From the NCBI GenBank assembly GCA_017439405.1, contig JAFSJF010000075.1:1-33612 (forward strand): 33,612 nucleotides of DNA. Direction: 5' to 3'. This document shows, piece after piece, positions 1-7,015 of the stretch. Every line of letters begins with the position of its first letter. Within the stretch, counting starts at the first letter, position 1. Source of the DNA: Bacteroidales bacterium (GTDB lineage Bacteria; Bacteroidota; Bacteroidia; Bacteroidales; F082). The position numbers and the translations under genes are program-made. A model generated the notes under the pieces. It ran no database searches, was not told the origin of the DNA, and was given only the letters and a program-made list of their open reading frames with translations.

Positions 1-57
1 ACGCTCCGTGTCGCTGAGGTTCATCTGGCAGCCGAGGGGGAGGAGGTAGTATTTCAT
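1..57 (-). CDS. miaB: Radical-SAM methylthiotransferase, MiaB-like (N-terminus only)
   Basis: Only the first 19 codons are in the window; the gene runs off the left edge. The visible N-terminus MKYYLLPLGCQMNLSDTER contains the GCQMNxSD signature of the UPF0004 domain, whose first cysteine helps bind the auxiliary Fe-S cluster of MiaB/MtaB/RimO methylthiotransferases. MiaB adds the 2-methylthio group to i6A37 of tRNA. The GCQMN form fits MiaB better than RimO (usually GCxKN), but MtaB cannot be excluded from so little sequence. A repeat of the AAACTGCCAACTATCAACT family lies directly upstream of the ATG, and a TAnnTTTG promoter box lies about 170 bp upstream. Confidence 0.6.
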   Translation of the reverse strand, partial: MKYYLLPLGCQMNLSDTER

Positions 58-60
58 TCA

Positions 61-100
61 GTTGATAGTTGGCAGTTTTCAGTTGTTCAGTTGTTCGGTT
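61..100 (-). repeat. AACTGCCAACTATCAACT-type intergenic repeat, copy 1
   Basis: On the minus strand this reads as runs of AACTG, AACTAT and CAACTG words ending almost at the ATG at 57. The 11-mer GTTGGCAGTTT at 68-78 recurs at 14185-14195, and a relative sits at 12236-12258. All three are immediately upstream of start codons in the same sense. Confidence 0.7.
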
Positions 101-150
101 GTAGGGCTGTCACACAGTGGCAGCCGTACAGTTTCGCCTATTGGGGTGCT

Positions 151-188
151 GCGACTCCCCCTGCCCCCTCAAAAGGGGGAGGGGTCGC
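151..188. repeat. C-rich/G-rich hairpin repeat, copy 1
   Basis: An imperfect palindrome built around CCCCCTC-AAAA-GGGGGAGGGG with outer arms GCGACTCCCC and GGGGTCGC. A related C5/G5 hairpin occurs at 14288-14303, so it belongs to a dispersed intergenic family. It lies in the presumed leader of the miaB-like gene and downstream of lplA, where it could also stop transcription. Confidence 0.5.
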
Positions 189-229
189 TGACCTACGGTT
201 TCTATAGTCACGCCCTTCGGGCGAGGCCG

Positions 230-237
230 CAAAATTA
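230..237 (-). promoter_or_regulatory. Bacteroidetes -7 box (TAATTTTG) for the miaB-like gene
   Basis: Minus-strand TAATTTTG matches TAnnTTTG. It points at the gene starting at 57, giving a leader of roughly 165 nt that includes both repeats above. The long leader makes the assignment moderate. Confidence 0.45.
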
Positions 238-264
238 CGAATAATTTCCGTTTCGTCGGATTCG

Positions 265-1131
265 TTATCCGTTGTAAACTAATCGCATGATGTCCCGAAG
301 GATTTGGTTGCTCGAATCGTAGGTAGGGATTGCCTTGGTGCTAGCGGTTTTCAGTGTTTGCTCCGCTTTTACAATCGTCTCAGGCTCAAGGCAATCCGAG
401 GCGATTTGGACATCGGTGATGACGGCGTTGACTTCGTCGATTTTGAGCGAAATCTCCACGCCGCCCCAAGCGAAACGGGCCTTTTTCGTGGTCTTGAACT
501 GCTCCCAACGACCGAAAAGGAACTCGTGCGACGAAATGTGCTCGCGGATGGCCTGCACTTCGGCGTTATTAATAAAGGTGTCGAAATCCAGCATCTCGGC
601 TTTTCCGCCATAGACCTTTTCAAACGAGGCCATCAGTGGCTGTTTGATGTTCTCGGAGGTTAGGTCGGGGACGGCTTCGCTGAGGTTGATGACGCGGCTG
701 GCCACGCTTTTCACGCCGTTTTTCAGCAATTTGGCCTTGTCGACGATGAGGTAGCGCTGCATCATTGCACCATCGGTCTTGATGAGGATGGTGCCGTGGT
801 GCAGGTCGTTGCGCTGCCCTTTCGCGAAGGCATTGCCGCTGAACTTCCGTCCTTGGCAGGTGAGGTCGTTGCGCCCCGAAATCTCAGCTTCCAGTCCGTA
901 GGCGAGGAGCGCGTCTTGGATGACGGAGAGCTGCTTGCGGACATCATACAGCCTCTTTTCAGCGATGAACGAGAAATTGATGTTGCCCAGGTCGTGATAG
1001 ACCGCGCCGCCGCCCGTGCCACGACGCATCAGATGACAGCCTTCATCATGCAAAAGATGCACGTTGCACTCGGAATATGGGTTTTGGTTATAGCCGATGA
1101 CCACGGTCTGCTGGTTTTTCCAAAGGTACAT
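265..1131 (-). CDS. lplA: Lipoate-protein ligase A, start codon unclear
   Basis: LplA activates lipoate with ATP and transfers it to lipoyl domains of 2-oxoacid dehydrogenases and GcvH. The protein shows VVIGYNQNPYSECN, the RRGTGGGAVYHDLGNINFSF block that forms the lipoyl-AMP pocket, and the SGRNDLTCQGRKFSGNA region with the catalytic-type lysine. The first ATG (1131) gives 288 residues, short for the family. In-frame coding homology continues upstream to about 1230 (INLQTLISNQYAPFLNRAVE, then QYLTEHQEENTVT), which would restore about 320 residues. That extension has no ATG, GTG or TTG; an ATA at 1228-1230 stands where homologs would be expected to start. The terminator of the tRNA-Glu gene lies only about 20 bp further upstream. 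Start-codon loss, a rare AUA start or a sequence error are all possible. Confidence 0.85.
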   Translation of the reverse strand: MYLWKNQQTVVIGYNQNPYSECNVHLLHDEGCHLMRRGTGGGAVYHDLGNINFSFIAEKRLYDVRKQLSVIQDALLAYGLEAEISGRNDLTCQGRKFSGNAFAKGQRNDLHHGTILIKTDGAMMQRYLIVDKAKLLKNGVKSVASRVINLSEAVPDLTSENIKQPLMASFEKVYGGKAEMLDFDTFINNAEVQAIREHISSHEFLFGRWEQFKTTKKARFAWGGVEISLKIDEVNAVITDVQIASDCLEPETIVKAEQTLKTASTKAIPTYDSSNQILRDIMRLVYNG

Positions 1132-1247
1132 CGTTACGGTGTTTTCCTCTTGATGCTCAGTGAGATATTGCTCAACGGCGCGGTTGAGGAAGGGGGCATA
1201 TTGGTTGCTGATGAGGGTTTGAAGATTTATAGCATTGACAAATAGAA

Positions 1248-1269
1248 AAGCCCACCTTTTGGCGGGCTT
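1248..1269 (-). terminator. Hairpin terminator after tRNA-Glu
   Basis: Arms AAGCCCACC and GGCGGGCTT (one mismatch) around TTTT, followed on the minus strand by TTCTATTTG. It sits 8 bp past the tRNA 3' end and directly in front of the extended lplA reading frame. Confidence 0.65.
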
Positions 1270-1276
1270 GGTCTTG

Positions 1277-1350
1277 TAGTCTCTCCGGGATTTGAACCCG
1301 AGTTACCAGGATGAAAACCTGACGTCCTGACCAGACTAGACGAAGAGACC
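1277..1350 (-). tRNA. tRNA-Glu (UUC anticodon)
   Basis: The minus strand folds as a complete cloverleaf. The acceptor arm is GGTCTCT/AGAGACT with a G-U first pair, as is common in Bacteroidetes tRNA-Glu. The anticodon stem is CAGG/CCTG with loop TTTTCAT, giving anticodon TTC. The T-arm is CGGG-TTCAAAT-CCCG. The discriminator is A and CCA is not encoded. A TAACTTTG promoter box lies 30 bp upstream and a hairpin terminator 8 bp downstream, so it appears to be a single-gene unit. Confidence 0.95.
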
Positions 1351-1379
1351 ACTTCGTGTTTGTGTCATTTTTGACGCTG

Positions 1380-1387
1380 CAAAGTTA
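1380..1387 (-). promoter_or_regulatory. -7 box (TAACTTTG) for tRNA-Glu
   Basis: Minus-strand TAACTTTG matches TAnnTTTG and ends 29 bp before the tRNA 5' end. Confidence 0.6.
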
Positions 1388-1472
1388 GACATTTTTTTGA
1401 TACCCTATACGTTTTTTTGAAGAAAAATTAAAAACAAATACAAAACATTGGTTTTTAAACAAATACAAAATA

Positions 1473-2336
1473 CTATTCAAACAAGAAGGATAGTTGGAAC
1501 ATTTTGTTGCGCAATTGGTCGATGGAAGCGGTGTAGATGAGAGGTTTGTCGGTCGCACCTCTTTTCACTACGTCAAGCAGTCCGTAGCTCATCTTGATTT
1601 CAATGCCTAGCCTGAACCACTGGTTGTAGATGTCGAATCCGATGCCTAATTCGCCAGCTACGTCGAAGCGTTTTGTGACGAGATTGTTGATGGTCGAAAT
1701 GGGGTTTCCATTTTCGTCCGTGATGGGCTCTCCGGTCTCGTCAAGGAGATAGATGGTGTTTTTCTTCTGCGAGGCGAGGTCGAGCTTTGGGTTGATACCG
1801 CCAAAAATGTACGCACCGATATTGTTGTAGCGTTTCGACCGGTACTTGATGTTGAGCGGGAATTCCACGAAAGTCGTGAAAATGGCTTTTTCCAAGTGTT
1901 TCATTTCTTGGTTTCCTTGCTTGTCTAAGACGACGATGTCGTACTTCAACTGTCTATCGCTGAAACTCAAAGTGGGGATGAATCGCAGGTCGAAATAACG
2001 CCCAAGCCGCTTGCTGCCAAGGATGCCGACAGTGAAGCCTGGGGTTTGCTTCGTCTCGATGTTATAGACATAGAGGCTCTGCGTGTTGGCGATGTTGAAG
2101 GGTACCGTGCCTGGCCATGAGCTGGCAGGCAAGGCGATGTTCTGATAGCCGTCGACGGTCTTGATGGTGTACATCATCTGGTTATATGCCAGCAGAAAAC
2201 CGAAATGATACGGCTCGTTTTCGTAGTTGGCCAAATAGTGGACGGTTCTTCTTTGCGCTTGCGCCGGAATGGCTATTGCGCTGATAAACAATGTAATAAT
2301 AAGTGCTTTTAGTGCCTTTTTCAAGATGTTGTGCAT
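1473..2336 (-). CDS. porT: PorT-like outer-membrane beta-barrel protein
   Basis: 287 residues with a signal peptide (KKALKALIITLFISAIAIPA, cleavage after AQA) followed by alternating amphipathic strands and a C-terminal MFQLSFLFE that ends in aromatic residues like other outer-membrane barrels. Composition, length and position directly downstream of ubiE match PorT, a protein of the type IX secretion system first defined in Porphyromonas; the ubiE-porT pairing recurs in Bacteroidales. PorT is thought to sit in the outer membrane, but its exact job is unsettled. A promoter box at 2389-2405 suggests it can be transcribed separately from ubiE. Family assignment rests on pattern and neighbourhood, since PorT-like barrels diverge quickly. 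Confidence 0.75.
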   Translation of the reverse strand: MHNILKKALKALIITLFISAIAIPAQAQRRTVHYLANYENEPYHFGFLLAYNQMMYTIKTVDGYQNIALPASSWPGTVPFNIANTQSLYVYNIETKQTPGFTVGILGSKRLGRYFDLRFIPTLSFSDRQLKYDIVVLDKQGNQEMKHLEKAIFTTFVEFPLNIKYRSKRYNNIGAYIFGGINPKLDLASQKKNTIYLLDETGEPITDENGNPISTINNLVTKRFDVAGELGIGFDIYNQWFRLGIEIKMSYGLLDVVKRGATDKPLIYTASIDQLRNKMFQLSFLFE

Positions 2337-2388
2337 TTTGTTGTCAGATAAACGAAATATGTCCGCTTTTATTGCGTGGAAACAGCTG

Positions 2389-2405
2389 CAAAAATATCAA
2401 AAATA
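2389..2405 (-). promoter_or_regulatory. Tandem -7 boxes (TATTTTTG twice) for porT
   Basis: Two minus-strand TATTTTTG boxes, at 2405-2398 and 2396-2389, lie between the ubiE stop and the porT start. Either would give a leader of about 45-60 nt. Confidence 0.5.
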
Positions 2406-2413
2406 AGGAAGCG

Positions 2414-3103
2414 TCACGTTTTTGTCGCCGAATAAAGTGTGGCAATGCCAAGGCTTATGCTGTGTGCCGTACAACCCACTAGGCCATTGTGGCTGAGCGT
2501 CTTCATAAATTCCTTCGGCTTGGGGAAACGTTCCACCGACTGCGGAAGATAAGCGTAAGCGTTGCCATCTTTAGAAACCAATTCTCCGATTTTTGGAAGT
2601 AATTGCTTGAAATACAAACGATAAACTTGCTTAATAAGGAACTTTTCTGGCATTGAGAATTCCAAGATGAAGACCTGACGACTTGGCTTCAGCACACGAT
2701 GGATCTCGATTAGACCTTGTTCCAAATACTCAAAATTCCGCACGCCAAAGGCCACCGTAATGGCATCGAAACGACTGTCCTCGAAAGGAAGGTTGGCCGC
2801 GTCGCCCCAAAGCAATTCTATCTGGTTCCCCAGGCCTTGCTTCGCGATTTTGGCCTTGCCAATCTCTAACATCCGTTCAGAAAAGTCCATCCCGATAATG
2901 TGTGCCTGCGGATTGTGCTTTGCCAAAGAGATGGCCAAGTCAGCGGTGCCGGTGGCGAGGTCAAGGATGGTTTTGGGGTGGCGCTTTGCGACTTCGCGGG
3001 CGGTTCTCTGTCGCCACACTTTATCCATGTCAAGCGAAAGAAGGTGGTTGAGTGCGTCGTATTTCGGCGAGATACGGTCGAACATGGAGGCGATGGGTGA
3101 CAT
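2414..3103 (-). CDS. ubiE: Demethylmenaquinone methyltransferase (MenG/UbiE)
   Basis: 229 residues, a class I SAM-dependent methyltransferase that converts demethylmenaquinone to menaquinone, the respiratory quinone of Bacteroidetes. Seen: MFDRISPKYDALNHLLSLDM at the N-terminus (UbiE signature 1 region), SAM motif I ILDLATGTADLAISLAK, GMDFSERMLEIGK, and the post-II block FDAITVAFGVRNFEYLEQGL followed by RVLKPSRQVFILEFSMP, which is signature 2. The start is supported by a TACTTTTG promoter box 25 bp upstream. No FtsY or other fusion. It is followed by porT on the same strand after 77 bp. Confidence 0.93.
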   Translation of the reverse strand: MSPIASMFDRISPKYDALNHLLSLDMDKVWRQRTAREVAKRHPKTILDLATGTADLAISLAKHNPQAHIIGMDFSERMLEIGKAKIAKQGLGNQIELLWGDAANLPFEDSRFDAITVAFGVRNFEYLEQGLIEIHRVLKPSRQVFILEFSMPEKFLIKQVYRLYFKQLLPKIGELVSKDGNAYAYLPQSVERFPKPKEFMKTLSHNGLVGCTAHSISLGIATLYSATKT

Positions 3104-3127
3104 GGTTTGTTGTTTAAATCGTGGCTA

Positions 3128-3135
3128 CAAAAGTA
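3128..3135 (-). promoter_or_regulatory. -7 box (TACTTTTG) for ubiE
   Basis: Minus-strand TACTTTTG matches TAnnTTTG. The expected transcription start is about 15-20 bp before the ubiE ATG. Confidence 0.6.
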
Positions 3136-3147
3136 CAAAAACAGTCA

Positions 3148-3171
3148 GGACTGCCACAATCATGGCAGTCC
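3148..3171 (-). terminator. Terminator after the small secreted protein gene
   Basis: Perfect 9-bp arms GGACTGCCA/TGGCAGTCC with a 6-nt loop, followed on the minus strand by TGACTGTTTTTG. It separates the 3197-3679 gene from the ubiE promoter. Confidence 0.75.
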
Positions 3172-3196
3172 AGCGACGATTTCGTTTGGTTTATGA

Positions 3197-3679
3197 TTAG
3201 AAGAAACGCCAGATGAAGTTGACGGCGTATATGGCCTCATGGAAATTGTACCGAGGTACGTAAGTCGAGAAGTCGATGGTCACATGGCGGCCAAACTCGA
3301 AGGCGAGACCTTCCTTGCCGCCCCATGCGAAGACGTCGTTGATGCTGTCATAGCCTAGCATGAATCCGGAGTGGGGATAGACCTTGAAGATGCTGGGGCC
3401 GATGGCGACTCCAATCTCAGGAATGCCGAATATGCCCACGGTGGTCCGCTGGGAAGGGATGACATAGCCGAAAGCCTCAGCCCCTAAGCCTAACGAGATG
3501 AAAGAATAGCGGTTATAGTTGCGGAAGCCGGCGGTGAGGGCTGGTCCCGTCCTGCCTTCCTCGGCACTTCTGAAGTTGGTAGCCACGCCAATGCCAGCAT
3601 AAGGAGTGCTGTGTCTTTGGGCGAAAACGCCACTGCTAAATGCGAGGACAGCGATCAGGATTAAAAATGCTTTTTTCAT
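3197..3679 (-). CDS. Small secreted, probably outer-membrane, protein of unknown function
   Basis: 160 residues. A signal peptide is clear: MKKAFLILIAVLAFSSGVFA, then QRHSTPYAGIGVATNF. The mature part is rich in glycine and aromatic residues, with short alternating strands (SFISLGLGAEAFGYV, VTIDFSTYVPRYNF) and ends in NFIWRFF, a typical C-terminal aromatic pattern of outer-membrane barrels. It resembles generic small barrel or porin-like proteins of Bacteroidales, but I cannot name a family. It has its own terminator and a 46-bp gap to the GT9 gene upstream. Confidence 0.7.
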   Translation of the reverse strand: MKKAFLILIAVLAFSSGVFAQRHSTPYAGIGVATNFRSAEEGRTGPALTAGFRNYNRYSFISLGLGAEAFGYVIPSQRTTVGIFGIPEIGVAIGPSIFKVYPHSGFMLGYDSINDVFAWGGKEGLAFEFGRHVTIDFSTYVPRYNFHEAIYAVNFIWRFF

Positions 3680-3725
3680 TTGTCTTGATGAATTTAAGTG
3701 GTTAGTATTTAGTTCGTTGTGATGT

Positions 3726-4730
3726 TCATGATTCCAATAGTTTAGTTAGTGTTTCCTCTGATTCAATGCCGTTCAGGCAGGCATAATCGCCACGGAAACA
3801 GGGTTTGTTGCCGTAAACCGAACACGGTCGGCAGGGCAAGTCGAGTTGGATGCAATCGCTTGGGTTTTGGTTCCAGCCTAAGAAGCCCGCGTAAGGATGT
3901 GTGCCGCCCCAAATGGAGACCACCCGTGTGCCGACCAACGAGGCCAAGTGCATGTTGGCGGAGTCCATCGAAAGCATCACGTCGAGCTGGCCCATTAGGG
4001 CGAGTTCGCCTTTCAAGCCTTGCTGGCTTTGAACGGCTTGTACATTCGGATATTTGGCGCAGAGTTTCGCGATTTCCCGTTTTTCCTCCTCGCCGCCGCC
4101 AAAAAGGAAAATGCTGGTGTTTTCCCTTTTGCTCAATGCCTTGATGACTTCCTCCATCTTCTCCAAAGGATAGACCTTGGCGGGATGCTTGGCAAACGGC
4201 GCAATGCCAATCCAAGTCTCGTTTTCGGGCTTCAGTCTCTCACGAAAAGCAGAATAATCGAGCTTCACAAATTGCGGCTTGACGGGGAACCCCAACTGCT
4301 CCAACACTTTGGCATAACGCTCAAACGAGGTGGCCTGCTGTTCGAAAACCTTGTTTTTCTGTCGTGTCAAGGCCTTCTTGCCTTTGCGTCCTTTGTCGAT
4401 TTTGGCGACTTTTTGTCCCGACAGTCGGCAGTTTAGCCTTAGATATTGGCTGCGCAAAACATCGTGGAAATCTGCGATATGGTCGAAATCTCCAATGTGA
4501 AAATCGTCCCACAAACGTTTCAAGCCGAATATGCCTCTGTGACGCCCTTTCAAATCTGCTGCGAGGAAATGGATGTTTTGGGGCAATTGCTCAAACAACG
4601 GCCTCGCCATCTCACGGCTGAGCATAGTAATCTCCAAATCAGGGTATTGCACAGCCAAATCATGGACGACAGGCACTGTCATGGCGATGTCGCCCAAGGC
4701 TGAGAACCGTATGACGAGGAGCTTCTTCAT
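3726..4730 (-). CDS. Glycosyltransferase family 9 (heptosyltransferase-like)
   Basis: 334 residues. The N-terminus MKKLLVIRFSALGDIAMTVP is the GT9 signature (IRxSxLGD), and the C-terminal domain has the nucleotide-sugar binding pattern GQLDVMLSMDSANMHLASLV then GTRVVSIWGGTHPYAGFLGW. GT9 enzymes such as WaaC/WaaF add ADP-heptose to the LPS inner core at the inner face of the cytoplasmic membrane. Substrate cannot be read from sequence. A cysteine cluster near the C-terminus (LPCRPCSVYGNKPCFRGDYA) is common in Bacteroidales GT9 members. The start overlaps the DUF4254 stop by 4 bp (ATGA), so the two are translationally coupled. Confidence 0.88.
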   Translation of the reverse strand: MKKLLVIRFSALGDIAMTVPVVHDLAVQYPDLEITMLSREMARPLFEQLPQNIHFLAADLKGRHRGIFGLKRLWDDFHIGDFDHIADFHDVLRSQYLRLNCRLSGQKVAKIDKGRKGKKALTRQKNKVFEQQATSFERYAKVLEQLGFPVKPQFVKLDYSAFRERLKPENETWIGIAPFAKHPAKVYPLEKMEEVIKALSKRENTSIFLFGGGEEEKREIAKLCAKYPNVQAVQSQQGLKGELALMGQLDVMLSMDSANMHLASLVGTRVVSIWGGTHPYAGFLGWNQNPSDCIQLDLPCRPCSVYGNKPCFRGDYACLNGIESEETLTKLLES

Positions 4731-5338
4731 TTTTGCCCGTAAAGCACCGGATTCAATGCAGGGTCGTTGTACATCTTCATCTGCTTATAGACCTTCATCA
4801 CTTTTTCGCCGGTTTTGTAGCATTCCATCAGCTGGTCGATGGCGGTGCAGAGGTCGGTGTTCTGCTCCAAAAGCACGTCCAATTTGGCTTGGCATTTGGC
4901 CTTGTGCTCCTCGCTGACATCGGCGCGTTCCACTTCCGCCTTCATGTGGTAAATCTTCAGTTGAAGGATGGAAAGCCTATCGATAGCCCAAGCGGGACTT
5001 TCCGTGTTGAGCGTGGCGTTGGGCTGCGGCTCCACTTTTTGGAAAAGCAGTTGATAATACCCGTCAATCATCTCCACGATGTCGGTCCTGTCTTGGTTCG
5101 ACTTGTCGATGCGGCGTTTCAGTGCCAAGGCATCCACTGGGTCGATGTTCGGGTCGCGGATGAGATCCTCAAGGTGCCACTGCACCGTGTCGATCCACAC
5201 CTTATTATATAGGTACCATTCGATGGTCAGTTTCTCGTAAGGGTTTTCGCACGGATGGTCCACGTCGTCGTGCTTGTGGTAGTCGGCGATGGCTTGGTTG
5301 AAGATGGGGAGGATAGGCTCAGTGGAAAGGATGATCAT
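4727..5338 (-). CDS. DUF4254 domain protein
   Basis: 203 residues, soluble, predicted mostly alpha-helical and rich in charged residues. The core HPCENPYEKLTIEWYLYNKV, then DTVQWHLEDLIRDPNIDP and KRRIDKSNQDRTDIVE, matches my recollection of DUF4254, a Bacteroidetes family commonly encoded beside a GT9 heptosyltransferase. Function is unknown; the 4-bp overlap with the GT9 gene implies a role in LPS or another glycan. No signal peptide or membrane segment is visible. Confidence 0.8.
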   Translation of the reverse strand: MIILSTEPILPIFNQAIADYHKHDDVDHPCENPYEKLTIEWYLYNKVWIDTVQWHLEDLIRDPNIDPVDALALKRRIDKSNQDRTDIVEMIDGYYQLLFQKVEPQPNATLNTESPAWAIDRLSILQLKIYHMKAEVERADVSEEHKAKCQAKLDVLLEQNTDLCTAIDQLMECYKTGEKVMKVYKQMKMYNDPALNPVLYGQK

Positions 5339-5353
5339 GATGGTGAGGCTTTA

Positions 5354-5430
5354 ATGCAGAATGCAGAATGCTGAATGCTGAATGCAGGGCTTTTGCTCAT
5401 TCAGCATTCTGCATTCATAATTCAGCATTC
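5354..5430. repeat. GAATGCAGAATGCTGAATG word repeat forming a large hairpin
   Basis: Perfect 19-bp inverted arms at 5359-5377 and 5398-5416 around a 20-nt loop, built from 7-nt words (AGAATGC, TGAATGC). It lies between the aminotransferase stop and the DUF4254 ATG, on the leader side of the DUF4254-GT9 operon, and may act as a terminator for the aminotransferase. Confidence 0.75.
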
Positions 5431-5436
5431 TTTTAA

Positions 5437-6645
5437 TCAATGTAACTTGGTCAATGCGGCCTTGATGCGCTTCACGGCTTCGATGAGTTTGTCTTCGCTG
5501 GTGGCATACGAAAGGCGGATGCAGTCGTCGTTGCCGAAGGCATTGCCGGCCACGCAAGCCACATGCGCGTTGTAGAGCAGCCACATGCAGAGGTCGTCGC
5601 TACCCTTGATGGTGGTCTCGCCGTCGGTTTTGCCATAGTACGACTTCACCTCGGGGAACACGTAGAACGCGCCGGCAGGGGTGTTGCACTTCACGCCCGG
5701 GATTTCGTTCAGCAGCTTCACGAAGGTGTCGCGGCGGTGGCGGAAGGCCTTCAGCATCTCTTGGATCTCCGTTGAGTTCTCGGGGCTGAGTTCCATGGCC
5801 TTGGCGGCGGCGGCTTGCGCGATGGTGCAGATGCCGGAGGTGATTTGGCCTTGGATCTTGTTGGTCGCCTTGATGATGGCCTGCGGCGCGGCGATGTAGC
5901 CGATGCGCCAGCCCGTCATGGCATAGCCCTTGGCCACGCCGTTGACGAGGACGAGGCGGTCTTTCAGGAAGTCGAACTGGCCCATGCTCTCGTGTTTCTG
6001 CTCGTATTGGATGAACTCATAGATCTCGTCGGAGATGATGATGATGTTCGGGTATTTGCGCAGCACCTCGGCGATGGCAGTCAGTTCGGCCTTGGTGAAC
6101 ACGCTGCCGCTGGGGTTGCAGGGCGTGTTGAGCATCAGGGCCTTGGTCTTGGGCGTGATGGCCTTTTCGAGTTGCTCGGCGGTAATCTTGAAGTCGTGCT
6201 CGAAGTCGCTCTTGACGATGACGGGCACGCCGCCGGCCAACTTCACCATTTCTGGATACGACACCCAGAACGGGGCGGGGATGATGACTTCGTCGCCGTC
6301 GTTGACGATGGCCAGCAGCACATTGTTGATGGCTTGCTTGGCGCCGTTTGAGACGAGAATGTCGGTCTCCTTGTAGTCGAGGCCGTTGTCGCGTTTCAGT
6401 TTGTTGGCGATGGCCTTGCGCAGTGCGGGTGTGCCGGGCACGGGCGGGTAGTGCGTGTCGTTGGCGTTGATGGCGTCTATACCGGCTTGCTTGGCCGATT
6501 CGGGCGTGTTGAAGTCGGGTTCGCCGATGCTCAGGCTGATGACGTCGATGCCTTGGGCCTTCAGTTCGCGGCTCTTGTTGGTCATGGCGAGCGTTGCTGA
6601 CTCGGCCATGTTCAAAACTCTGTTGGAAAGGATGATTTCGCTCAT
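5437..6645 (-). CDS. aspC: PLP-dependent aminotransferase, aspartate type
   Basis: 402 residues from the ATG at 6645, chosen because fold type I aminotransferases of this clade begin close to LSNRVLNMAESATLAM; a further upstream ATG would read through a repeat. Visible residues: ISLSIGEPDFNTP, the NTPCNPSG block with the PLP-ring asparagine (about residue 177), IIISDEIYEFI with the aspartate that holds the pyridine nitrogen (about 206), and VAKGYAMTGWRIGYIA with the Schiff-base lysine (about 239). The class interconverts aspartate/oxaloacetate with glutamate/2-oxoglutarate. Substrate within the Iγ-like group is inferred. The nearest -7 box (6844-6851) implies a leader near 190 nt that carries repeats. 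Confidence 0.9.
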   Translation of the reverse strand: MSEIILSNRVLNMAESATLAMTNKSRELKAQGIDVISLSIGEPDFNTPESAKQAGIDAINANDTHYPPVPGTPALRKAIANKLKRDNGLDYKETDILVSNGAKQAINNVLLAIVNDGDEVIIPAPFWVSYPEMVKLAGGVPVIVKSDFEHDFKITAEQLEKAITPKTKALMLNTPCNPSGSVFTKAELTAIAEVLRKYPNIIIISDEIYEFIQYEQKHESMGQFDFLKDRLVLVNGVAKGYAMTGWRIGYIAAPQAIIKATNKIQGQITSGICTIAQAAAAKAMELSPENSTEIQEMLKAFRHRRDTFVKLLNEIPGVKCNTPAGAFYVFPEVKSYYGKTDGETTIKGSDDLCMWLLYNAHVACVAGNAFGNDDCIRLSYATSEDKLIEAVKRIKAALTKLH

Positions 6646-6659
6646 GATGTGTTGTTTGA

Positions 6660-6695
6660 CTAAGGGACGCGAGACTTCGGGACTTCGAGACATGG
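6660..6695. repeat. GGGACGCGAGACTTCGGGAC-type repeat, copy 1
   Basis: Words GGGACGCGAGAC, TTCGGGACTTCGAGAC recur at 10021-10100 and 12193-12232. Always intergenic in this window. Confidence 0.7.
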
Positions 6696-6989
6696 ATTGT
6701 CGTCGCTTTGCGTCATTGACTCACTTTGTATCGTCGAATCTTTAGATTTGCGAGCGATAAGCGAAGCAATCCATGTTGTGGTACCTGCGTGCTTGTATCC
6801 CATTTGTTTTTGATTTGGTTAGATTTGTTTCTTTAATAATGTGCAAAATTAGGCCTTTTTTTGATAAGGTGGGCAGAAAGACGGTAAAATTGTCGCAAAC
6901 CACAAAACCAAAATCGGAAAAAGTCCCGTTTTTGACCCATATGTTTATGGAAAAAGTCCCTTTTTCTTGTGGGAATGGATTGATTTTTA

Positions 6990-6997
6990 TATTTTTG
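6990..6997 (+). promoter_or_regulatory. -7 box (TATTTTTG) for the DUF4143 ATPase
   Basis: Matches TAnnTTTG and lies 18 bp before the ATG at 7016; a CTTG at 6966-6969 is at -33 spacing. Confidence 0.55.
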
Positions 6998-7015
6998 CGG
7001 CAAAATTGAAGAATT

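Larger units (their letters stand above)
6646..7015. other. Intergenic region with repeats and divergent promoters
   Basis: No convincing gene. It holds a short copy of the GGGACTTCGAGAC repeat (6660-6695), a tract related to AGCGAAGCAATCC (6745-6775), a minus-strand -7 box TAATTTTG at 6851-6844 pointing at the aminotransferase, and a plus-strand TATTTTTG at 6990-6997 pointing at the ATPase. The 6850-7000 part is AT-rich. Confidence 0.6.

Noticed and set aside
5354-5430. CRISPR-like array of short direct repeats
   Set aside because: The repeats are 7-nt words without unique spacers and invert to form one hairpin; no cas genes are present.
6660-6803. A 47-codon minus-strand reading frame in the aminotransferase leader
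   Set aside because: It consists largely of dispersed repeat sequence, has no recognisable domain, and its codons do not look like those of neighbours.
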